NCBI GenBank assembly: GCA_018694455.1
Contig: JABHNP010000150.1
Location: 1-11,077 of the forward strand
Source of the DNA: Planctomycetaceae bacterium
GTDB lineage: Bacteria > Planctomycetota > Planctomycetia > Pirellulales > UBA1268
Direction of reading: 5' to 3'
Length of the DNA stretch: 11,077 bases
The position numbers and the translations under genes were made by a program. The notes beneath the pieces are model-generated. The model worked only from the letters and a program-made list of their open reading frames with translations. It was not told the origin of the DNA and ran no database searches. Positions 1-6,010 of this stretch are shown one piece after another (positions within the stretch are counted from its first letter, which is position 1; each line of letters begins with the position of its first letter).

Positions 1-153
1 AAATTAGTTTTTACTAGCAAGCAGGTTGTTGCCGTAATGAAGGTTCACGTGCTGCCCCAGTTATTGCAGCCATCGAGAGCAGAGATCGCTGCCTGCGTTG
101 GCAGCGTTCCGCATGAAGCGAATGGAAGTCGTCGCATCACTCTCGAGTTGTAA
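1..153 (+). CDS. C-terminal tail of an unidentified protein (5' end outside window)
   Basis: Frame 1 is open from the first base to a TAA at 151-153, giving 50 codons. The peptide reads like the end of a real protein: alternating hydrophobic residues (KQVVAVMKVHV), then PSRAEIAACVG, and a charged end finishing RRITLEL. The other two + frames have stops in the first 20 bases. The last 17 bases overlap the 3' end of the convergent beta-helix gene, a common arrangement for tail-to-tail neighbours. I do not recognise the family and no function can be given. A 50-codon open stretch can occur by chance at this base composition (roughly one in ten), so the call rests mainly on the protein-like look of the peptide. 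Confidence 0.42.
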   Translation, partial: KLVFTSKQVVAVMKVHVLPQLLQPSRAEIAACVGSVPHEANGSRRITLEL

Positions 154-2554
154 AGGTCCAAGTGGGCGACAGGACTTCATCATCGAACTCTTTCGTGGCC
201 CCAACCCGCCAGTAATAAGTTGTCTCGGCAATCAGTTTTGGTGGCTGCACGATATTCGTTGTAGTACCTTTGAGTGATGCAATTGTCTGCAATGCATTCA
301 CGTCTGTTCCGAAATAGATTGTATGGGCTTTGGCCTGATAGGCTTCTAAGAACATCAGGTCTGAATCAAGCGGGACATTGACGCCTTTGTTTCTCGGAAC
401 TGGCATCGTTGCTGTGGATTTCAGACATCCCGGAATCCAGTATCGCAAATCATGACACTCATACGCACCAATATCCGGTGCGGTACCAACATAATGCTGC
501 CCGGGGAATGAAGTGACAGGGCTTGGCAGTTCGTGTTCGGTGACAATCGCACCTGCATCGACAAGTGGGGAGCCGGCTTTCGGTCGAAAATCATAGTTTG
601 CGGGATCACGCAAGTATTTCCATGAAGCTCCTTTTTCACGCATGTTGTGGTCAGCAGTGCCGGGCAATATTGTGGCGACTGGCATGACGCTTCCATCAGA
701 ACGTTTCCACCATGGTTGCGGTTCACTGCTCAAATGAAATGATCGACTGCGTAGTGTTCCAAGATTGTTTCGAATCAAGCTATTGGCGTTGCTGTAAATC
801 TCATGCATCACCATAAAGCCCTGAATCGACAGTGTGACTTCTTCCTGGAATACATCTGGGTAGTGGTTATTTCGTAGAACTGTATTGTTCAGAATTAGTT
901 GGCGATCCCCTTTTATTTCATTGTCTGTCGTGTTCCAGGTGACATTGTTCATATACACCCCATCGCCATACACCTCACCATCTGGGCGATAGAGTCCAGA
1001 GCCGTGGTAGTCAAACCGAATGCCTTGCCTATTACAGTCATGTGCCCAGTTGTGTGATACACAGGTCTTGTAGTGCTTTGTTGTCCCAACATTTAGCGCA
1101 GAGCCATCATGCTGGAGATTGCTCATGTCCGAAAGATGGTTCAAGTTTAGGGTCACTCCTTCATCAACGGCACGAACACCTTCGGAATTCCCGCAACGTG
1201 TCACGGTATTTCGACAAAAGGTGCTGTTCTTCCCAATCATTACAGCACCTGAGCCTCCGTCTGAATTGACGTCCCACTCAATATCACTGAAAAGACAGTT
1301 CTCGACTACCATTTCATCACTGCCGAAGTAGATTGGCGAATTGCACCACCGAACGGTGTTGTTGCTGAAAACGTTTTGCTCACCGCCAAAAAAGCTTGGC
1401 ATGACGTTTCTGTTAGTCTGTGGATTCCAGGCTTGAAAGAATTGGAATTCGTTATCCATAAAACGATGTGTTGCTGGAAAGTTAAAACAGCAATCACGAA
1501 TTGTTGCATCACTGCAATCTTTTAAGAAGAAGCCTGTGGCGTGGAATGTGAGATCACGAATTGAAATTTCTGTACACCGAAGGAGATCAATCCCAACGTC
1601 TTTTGTGCGACCTCGAAGGTTTTGAAGGTTTGGGTCAATTCCGGTTGGTGGCATGTAATAAATAGTTTTGGTATCTGCGTCGAACCACCATTCATTTGGA
1701 TGATCGAGCGCAGCAAGCCCGAGGATATAGTAGCCAGAGAACTGATGAATTTGGTCCGAGGCGATTCCTGTGGTGTCATACGAGAAATGATCCTGTCCGG
1801 TCGCGTGTTGCGTAATTGAGCGGGCCCACGTTCTCCAGTGCCCAATGTTGAGGACTGCAGTACACCCGGTAAAGTCTTTCCCGGTGTCTGCGAGAGACGC
1901 CGACTGTCTGTCGAAACGGATTGTGGGGTCAACCTGGTAGCGGCTATCTCCTTCACGAAAACCTGGTGTTTCCGGACGAGAAAATCCATCGTCGTAGAGT
2001 GTACCGAAACGAGTCTTTCCGTCCCATTTGTTTTTGTGTTTATTCCAGCCGCCGTCTGCGCTACGCATACCTTCCATCATTCGCCAAATTGAGCCATCTT
2101 TCAATGTTGCATCAGGCCAGCGTGCAACATGCACCAAGTTGTCATCTGAAAAAAGTTGATGTGGCTTAAAGCTCAATGTCTGTTTCCAGATGCCATTCCG
2201 CCAAGGTTCCCAGGCTGTTGGTAATCCTACAGTTCCGTCAAGAACAACGTTCTCATCGTTGTGTGGGCGAATTATCAACTGATTCTTTTCGAAAAGTTTT
2301 ATTGGCTCTTCATATCTGCCCTCGCGGAGCCAGATTGTGTCACCTGTCCTAGCGCGGTTCAATGCTTTCTGAAGACTCCGGAAGGGTTGTTCTTGGCTTC
2401 CTCGGTTCGGCTGAGAGGCGGTGGGGGATACGAAGAAATCAGCAGCATGGCCTGTGCCACCAGCGAAACGTATTCCGCTGAAAAACAATAGAAGGATGAA
2501 TCGCATGAATGTGTCATGGGCCTGGTGTAAAGCGACGTCGGTGTTTGAATGCAT
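137..2554 (-). CDS. Secreted right-handed parallel beta-helix protein with C-terminal fibronectin-like domain
   Basis: 805 residues. A hydrophobic export signal covers about residues 17-38 (MRFILLLFF...GHAA). The mature part opens with a DUF1565-like block (about 40-82: FFVSPTASQPNRGS, PFRSLQKAL, GDTIWLREGRY) that typically starts parallel beta-helix proteins. About 320-600 has the irregular coil repeats of a beta-helix (IRDLTF, IRDCCF, VFSNNTV, VVENCLF, LILNNTVLRNN). About 655-699 carries the DFRPKAGSPLVDAGA ... DIGAYE ending common in pectate-lyase-like planctomycete proteins. About 715-803 resembles a fibronectin type III module (TTYYWRVGA, WTFTTRE). It probably binds or cleaves polysaccharide outside the cytoplasm; substrate and activity are not readable, and no catalytic triad is assigned. 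Start: the ATG at 2554 has AGGAG about 15 bases upstream. An in-frame ATG at 2506 would place the signal peptide at the very N-terminus but has no clear ribosome site. Either is possible. Confidence 0.88.
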   Translation of the reverse strand: MHSNTDVALHQAHDTFMRFILLLFFSGIRFAGGTGHAADFFVSPTASQPNRGSQEQPFRSLQKALNRARTGDTIWLREGRYEEPIKLFEKNQLIIRPHNDENVVLDGTVGLPTAWEPWRNGIWKQTLSFKPHQLFSDDNLVHVARWPDATLKDGSIWRMMEGMRSADGGWNKHKNKWDGKTRFGTLYDDGFSRPETPGFREGDSRYQVDPTIRFDRQSASLADTGKDFTGCTAVLNIGHWRTWARSITQHATGQDHFSYDTTGIASDQIHQFSGYYILGLAALDHPNEWWFDADTKTIYYMPPTGIDPNLQNLRGRTKDVGIDLLRCTEISIRDLTFHATGFFLKDCSDATIRDCCFNFPATHRFMDNEFQFFQAWNPQTNRNVMPSFFGGEQNVFSNNTVRWCNSPIYFGSDEMVVENCLFSDIEWDVNSDGGSGAVMIGKNSTFCRNTVTRCGNSEGVRAVDEGVTLNLNHLSDMSNLQHDGSALNVGTTKHYKTCVSHNWAHDCNRQGIRFDYHGSGLYRPDGEVYGDGVYMNNVTWNTTDNEIKGDRQLILNNTVLRNNHYPDVFQEEVTLSIQGFMVMHEIYSNANSLIRNNLGTLRSRSFHLSSEPQPWWKRSDGSVMPVATILPGTADHNMREKGASWKYLRDPANYDFRPKAGSPLVDAGAIVTEHELPSPVTSFPGQHYVGTAPDIGAYECHDLRYWIPGCLKSTATMPVPRNKGVNVPLDSDLMFLEAYQAKAHTIYFGTDVNALQTIASLKGTTTNIVQPPKLIAETTYYWRVGATKEFDDEVLSPTWTFTTRE

Positions 2555-2629
2555 GGCGTGCGAAAGGGTCTCCTACTTGATCGATCTACATCGGTTCAAG
2601 CCTATCCTAGTAACATGGCAGCTACAAAT

Positions 2630-2664
2630 AAAATCACCCACCGGCAGTGCAGGTGGGTGATTTT
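2630..2664 (-). terminator. Strong intrinsic terminator, perfect 13-bp inverted repeat
   Basis: Arms 2630-2642 (AAAATCACCCACC) and 2652-2664 (GGTGGGTGATTTT) are exact reverse complements around a 9-base loop. Read on the - strand, the stem is followed by TTTTATTTG. It lies about 75 bases past the stop of the EF-hand gene, so it should end that transcript before the beta-helix gene. The + strand reading also ends in five T's, so it could act in both directions. Confidence 0.85.
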
Positions 2665-2737
2665 TGAGAGATGGCAAGATGCCTGCTGGGCCAATACTTT
2701 TTATGGACCGGGAGGCGGGATGGTTTCAGTTAAGAAA

Positions 2738-3238
2738 TCAGTTGTCTTTTTTTCGTGAACCCTCACGGTCGCCGCGAGATGCTCGCATCGACTCACGAGC
2801 TGCCTTTCGTTCATCCTCATTTAATTCACCATCACCATCTTTATCAAACTTCTTGAGCATTTCAGCACGCTCCTCAGGAGTCCATTGTTTTCTCCCTGTG
2901 TTCCCGCGACGGTTCTGCATTTCTGCCCGAAGCGTTGCCTTTTCAGTATCGCTGAGTGTGCCATCGCCATCTTTATCAAATTTTTTGAGCATTTCGGTGC
3001 GCTGCTCGGGAGTCCATTCTTTCCGATCTTTACCTCCACGACGATTCTGCATTTCTGCTCTGAGCTTTTGTTTTTCCTCCGGATCGAGAGTTCCATTTTT
3101 ATTGGTATCAAACTTCTTCATCATTTCTGCTTTGCGTGCAGCAGGATCTTTCTGTTCCGAGGGTGCAGCTTGGGCTGTTGCAGTGAAAATAAGGGCGGAG
3201 AGACATGCTGTGATGGAAGCAATGCGGATGGGTGACAT
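2738..3238 (-). CDS. Secreted three-EF-hand calcium-binding protein
   Basis: 166 residues. A signal peptide covers residues 1-24 with a likely cut after AQA. Three canonical 12-residue EF-hand loops follow: D44-E55 (DTNKNGTLDPEE), D88-E99 (DKDGDGTLSDTE) and D132-E143 (DKDGDGELNEDE). All keep acidic or Asn ligands at positions 1, 3 and 5, Gly at 6 and Glu at 12, so Ca2+ binding is likely. The loops are exactly 44 residues apart, and the linkers between them also repeat (AEMQNRRG, K-W-T-P-E, EMLKKFD), so the protein is a tandem duplication. The C-terminus is basic (RASRGDREGSRKKDN). Start: the ATG at 3238 has AAGGAA at 3247-3252, 8 bases upstream. Short secreted EF-hand proteins are abundant in planctomycetes, but their roles are mostly unknown. 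It is followed by its own terminator and appears monocistronic. Confidence 0.9.
   Translation of the reverse strand: MSPIRIASITACLSALIFTATAQAAPSEQKDPAARKAEMMKKFDTNKNGTLDPEEKQKLRAEMQNRRGGKDRKEWTPEQRTEMLKKFDKDGDGTLSDTEKATLRAEMQNRRGNTGRKQWTPEERAEMLKKFDKDGDGELNEDERKAARESMRASRGDREGSRKKDN
2829..3092 (-). repeat. Two 132-bp tandem repeats inside the EF-hand gene
   Basis: The stretch beginning CCATCACCATCTTTATCAAA at 2829 recurs as CCATCGCCATCTTTATCAAA at 2961, exactly 132 bases later. Similarity continues through CATTTC, GAGTCCATT and TTCTGCATTTCTGC. A third, more divergent and partial unit (CCATTTTTATTGGTATCAAA) begins near 3093. Each unit encodes one EF-hand plus linker (44 codons). Confidence 0.8.
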
Positions 3239-3460
3239 TGTGTGGGTTCCTTCTCGTAGGTGAATCTTTATTGAGGTCTTTTGCTGAGCGATTCCTTGTG
3301 AACGGCCACAGTGAGTGTCCTTGTCACGATAACGAAACGTTCAGAGATGTTCTATTTAACGGAGAGGTGCCCACAAAGTTTTGTAGCGTGACAAAAATTT
3401 ATAGTCGTACGTTTGAAAGCTGGTTATTTTGAGAGATGGTTACATGAATACCATCTATGA
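3239..3460. other. Gene-free interval upstream of the EF-hand gene
   Basis: About 220 bases that should hold the EF-hand promoter and the 3' end of the unknown small gene. No convincing -35/-10 pair or coding frame was found. The only structure seen is a 7-bp inverted repeat, AGATGGT at 3434-3440 and ACCATCT at 3450-3456, just past the stop of the 3461-3868 gene. It lacks a proper T-run on the - strand (CTCAAAATAA), so it is at best a weak terminator. Confidence 0.4.
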
Positions 3461-3868
3461 CTAGGCAGCTTTTTTTAGTTCAGCTACTTCTACTACGGAT
3501 GGTACAGAGTGGCTCGAATGAACTGCGTCAGGACGCTTCTCTTCTGCAGTCTCATCATCATCTTCATCATCGTCGGCTACAAATGTGCCGACCAGACCAT
3601 CCAGCATATCTGGAAGCGACGAGAGGATGTTTACGAAGCCGAGTACCATAACCCCGTGGTGGGCACCAAGTTCGAGTGCAGAAATGTCTGAAAAGAGGGT
3701 TTCTACTGCTTCATCTAAACCACTTGTGAGAAGAACGATTCCGGTTGTAAATTTAATCCAGGTGCTCTCTGCCAACGATTTGATACCAGCTGCCAGCGAT
3801 CGTTTGTACCGGACAACCGCAGGGGCGGAACGTTTTCGGTTTCGGCGAGTATTTTGGGAGGTGGCCAT
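3461..3868 (-). CDS. Small protein of unknown function: basic N-terminus, hydrophobic centre, acidic C-terminus
   Basis: 135 residues from the chosen start. I do not recognise the family. Residues 8-14 are strongly basic (RRNRKRS). Hydrophobic stretches lie at about 39-50 (KFTTGIVLLTSG) and 72-97 (GVMVLGFVNILSSLPDML...), the second long enough to cross or dip into a membrane. A very acidic run (DDDEDDDETAEE) occupies 99-110. There is no classical signal peptide. Start: an in-frame ATG at 3901 would add 11 residues but has no ribosome site. The ATG at 3868 follows an A/G-rich leader (GAGAAGAAAGAACAGG) and gives a sensible basic N-terminus. The opposite strand also has an open frame here, but the - strand product has the more coherent protein pattern. 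It diverges from the phospholipase gene across a shared control region, so co-regulation is possible but unproven. Confidence 0.62.
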   Translation of the reverse strand: MATSQNTRRNRKRSAPAVVRYKRSLAAGIKSLAESTWIKFTTGIVLLTSGLDEAVETLFSDISALELGAHHGVMVLGFVNILSSLPDMLDGLVGTFVADDDEDDDETAEEKRPDAVHSSHSVPSVVEVAELKKAA

Positions 3869-4001
3869 GACCTGTTCTTTCTTCTCTATGGAGAAACACA
3901 TTTTGCGTATTTCAGTCTCTGGGAGTAGCCTTTTCAGTCGAAGCAGGTCAATGTCAAAGTAGGCAAGAGGAGTAGGCTTTTACCTAACTGCAATTGACCT
4001 G
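3868..4001. promoter_or_regulatory. Three copies of TGACCTG in the divergent control region
   Basis: TGACCTGTT occurs at 3868-3876 and again at 3995-4003. CAGGTCAAT at 3944-3952 is the exact reverse complement of ATTGACCTG at 3993-4001. One heptamer therefore appears three times, in both orientations, within about 135 bases between two divergent genes. This suits binding sites for a regulator of one or both genes; the regulator is unknown. The first copy touches the start codon of the - strand gene. Confidence 0.4.
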
Positions 4002-4006
4002 TTGAA

Positions 4007-4022
4007 GTTGTGTGGTCACAAC
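4007..4022. promoter_or_regulatory. Dyad GTTGTG-N4-CACAAC upstream of the phospholipase gene
   Basis: A perfect 6-bp inverted repeat with a 4-base centre (TGGT), ending 44 bases before the phospholipase ATG. It could be an operator or a small hairpin in the 5' leader. No clear -35/-10 pair was found to decide between these. Confidence 0.35.
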
Positions 4023-4053
4023 GAAACGATCCACTGTGCACTCGAAATACGAC

Positions 4054-4059
4054 AAGGAA
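4054..4059 (+). promoter_or_regulatory. Ribosome binding site deciding the phospholipase start
   Basis: AAGGAA lies 7 bases before the ATG at 4067. An upstream in-frame GTG at 4010 has no such site and would add 19 unconserved-looking residues, so 4067 is preferred. Confidence 0.75.
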
Positions 4060-4066
4060 AGTTATT

Positions 4067-5893
4067 ATGGCGGCCGGAAATCAGGGTGAGTATGAGTTTC
4101 TGAAAAGTTCACCTGCCTTTGACGGTCTCAGTGATCAAGACATCAAAACGATTCTGTCCAAAGCAAAGCCCATGGAGGTTCCCGGGGGAGAGGAACTCTT
4201 TCGGCAAGGCGACCCTGGTGGGACGATGTATGTCATTACTCGTGGTCGTGTGAGAGTGCTTCTTGAAGATGATTCGGGTGAAGAGTCGTTGTTGAATGTA
4301 TTAGACCGCGGTGCACACTTTGGTGAGCTTTCCATGCTGATTGGGTCACCGCGAAATGCCACCATTAAGACAGTTGTTGATACTGACCTGCTTGTGTTGA
4401 ACCATGATCATTTTGCTGAAGCTGTAGAGCAGGTTCCACAGTTTGCAGTGAATCTAAGCAAGACTCTGGGGCGATGGTTGCGAGGTGAGTTGCTTGGCAA
4501 CAGACGGCAGGTGATTCGCGCCGTTTTTGCTGTTGTGAGAACCCGAAAAGAGCATGCCGCGATGCCGCTCCAAATGGTCGAGATGTTTAAGCGTCGAGGT
4601 GCGACAGTTAAAGTGGTGACGGATCGCCCACAGTCATGGTCGGAGCACGACGTTCTGGCTGAGCTTGTTCATGGCAATAATCTTGAGTCACTTCGTGACC
4701 GCATCACAGATGCTGTTACCCAGGGGGTGAGAGTACTTGTTGATTGTGATGTGGCTACTGCTGAGCCGTCGCTATTGAGTCAATGTGAACACCTGCTTTG
4801 GCTTTTCGATAATCAAGATCAGGGGCTTGTTGAGAGCAGGCTCAGTCAATTTGTCCATGAACGGAATAAATTATCGGTTCATTCACAGGTAGTCTGGACG
4901 CATGAGCAGTCAGCCCGTCTTCCACGGCATGCATCACATGATCTGCCGCTTTCGGGAAGTGATATGCGAGTCCAGTGGAGTCATCACTCTGATGGCTTTC
5001 ACTTTCGTGATCATGATGTGGTTCGCTGTGTGCATTGCGTTGATGATCTTCAGTTCGGTCTCGCACTTGGTGGTGGTGGTGCAAAAGGGATGGCTCACCT
5101 CGGTGTCATTGAGGTGCTTAATCGAGAGGGTATTTATTTCGATTCTGTTGCCGGTACGAGCGCGGGTGCCATCATGTCGGCGGGTTACGCAATGGGCAAG
5201 TCACCAGATGTTTTGTTGCAGTTGTTGTTGAAAGAAATGACACCGCCTCGGTGGTTGAAGAAGCTGCCTAAAAGCCGAGAGATGTTTTTGCTGTCACAAT
5301 TTCGTATGGGGTGGATAGAACCAAAATTTCGTGAGCACCTGCAGAACGTGCAGTTTGATGAACTGTTTCTCCCAACGTCACTTGTCACGGTCGATCTGGT
5401 GACCGGCCAAGAGAGAATTCGGCGGTCTGGTGATGTTGTGTCAAGTGTTATGGAGAGCATTAACCATCCGATTTTTGGCAAGCCGATACTTCGAGGGAAC
5501 GAAGCACTTGTTGATGGTGGAGTTTTGGCGAATGTGCCATCGCACTGCTTGCGTCGTCAGGGTGCAGGCTTCGTTCTTGCCGTGGATGTGACGACAAAGC
5601 TATCCACAGATTTTTGCCGTAATCCAAAGAAGCCAGATCAGTTGACGCCACCTGGTTACCTTCGGACCTTGCTGCGAGTGAATGATGTTTCTCTTCGCAG
5701 TCTTTCCGGGATACACCGTTCTGGAAGTGATTACGTCATCACGCCAGATACATCTGCGCACACGTTTGATGACTTTGCCGCCGGAGAGGAGTTGATGGAT
5801 CGTGGGCGGGAGGCAGCTGAGGCAGCCCTTCCCGAGATAAAGGAGCGGGTGGCCAAAGTCTATCAGTCGATTGACGGAAGTCCTGCACACTAA
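4067..5893 (+). CDS. Cyclic-nucleotide-binding-domain patatin-like phospholipase (NTE-like)
   Basis: 608 residues. About 13-130 is a cyclic-nucleotide-binding beta-roll with a well-kept phosphate-binding cassette (FGELSMLIGSPRNATI, 85-100, including the Arg that contacts the cyclic phosphate). About 145-320 is a linker region of the type seen in neuropathy-target-esterase relatives (VIRAVFAVVRTRKE, then GATVKVV). About 328-590 is the patatin domain: oxyanion-hole loop GGGGAKG (335-341), nucleophile elbow GTSAG with Ser365, and the catalytic Asp483 in LVDGG. The Ser-Asp dyad is intact, so an active lysophospholipase or esterase is expected, gated by cAMP/cGMP or by a cassette that has lost the ligand. 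There is no signal peptide and no convincing membrane helix, so it is likely cytoplasmic or peripheral. The same two-domain build is known from eukaryotic PNPLA6/7 and from mycobacterial proteins. Substrate and ligand are inferred from family only. Confidence 0.93.
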   Translation: MAAGNQGEYEFLKSSPAFDGLSDQDIKTILSKAKPMEVPGGEELFRQGDPGGTMYVITRGRVRVLLEDDSGEESLLNVLDRGAHFGELSMLIGSPRNATIKTVVDTDLLVLNHDHFAEAVEQVPQFAVNLSKTLGRWLRGELLGNRRQVIRAVFAVVRTRKEHAAMPLQMVEMFKRRGATVKVVTDRPQSWSEHDVLAELVHGNNLESLRDRITDAVTQGVRVLVDCDVATAEPSLLSQCEHLLWLFDNQDQGLVESRLSQFVHERNKLSVHSQVVWTHEQSARLPRHASHDLPLSGSDMRVQWSHHSDGFHFRDHDVVRCVHCVDDLQFGLALGGGGAKGMAHLGVIEVLNREGIYFDSVAGTSAGAIMSAGYAMGKSPDVLLQLLLKEMTPPRWLKKLPKSREMFLLSQFRMGWIEPKFREHLQNVQFDELFLPTSLVTVDLVTGQERIRRSGDVVSSVMESINHPIFGKPILRGNEALVDGGVLANVPSHCLRRQGAGFVLAVDVTTKLSTDFCRNPKKPDQLTPPGYLRTLLRVNDVSLRSLSGIHRSGSDYVITPDTSAHTFDDFAAGEELMDRGREAAEAALPEIKERVAKVYQSIDGSPAH

Positions 5894-5959
5894 AAATTCT
5901 AATTTGTGTAAGATTCCAGGTTTGTAGTACTTTTAATAGAGGATTCATAGCTGGTAGTT

Positions 5960-5973
5960 ACTGAACTTTCAGT
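5960..5973. promoter_or_regulatory. Short dyad ACTGAA-CT-TTCAGT upstream of the oxidoreductase gene
   Basis: A perfect 6-bp inverted repeat with a 2-base centre, ending 37 bases before the oxidoreductase ATG. The compact, operator-like geometry suits a dimeric repressor better than an RNA hairpin. At this length chance occurrence is quite possible. Confidence 0.25.
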
Positions 5974-5995
5974 GCTCTCTTCATTTAATGGTTTC

Positions 5996-6002
5996 AGGAA
6001 GG
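5996..6002 (+). promoter_or_regulatory. Ribosome binding site deciding the oxidoreductase start
   Basis: AGGAAGG lies 8 bases before the ATG at 6011 and supports that start over an in-frame ATG-less extension to 5972. The Tat motif then sits at the extreme N-terminus, as expected. Confidence 0.75.
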
Positions 6003-6010
6003 CTTTTCTT

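Noticed and set aside
1522..1989. 155-codon - strand frame inside the beta-helix gene
   Set aside because: It overlaps fully, in another frame of the same strand, a gene with clear domains; the product looks random.
2664..3263. 199-codon open frame on the + strand across the EF-hand gene
   Set aside because: Ser/Phe/Arg-rich antisense product produced by the repeated EF-hand sequence; the - strand has the signal peptide, three perfect EF loops and a ribosome site.
3232..3432. 66-codon + strand frame in the gap upstream of the EF-hand gene
   Set aside because: No ribosome site and no protein-like pattern; it starts inside the EF-hand gene's 5' end.
3585..3962. 125-codon + strand frame opposite the small unknown gene
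   Set aside because: It has no recognisable protein pattern and runs through the divergent control region; the - strand frame has better structure and start.
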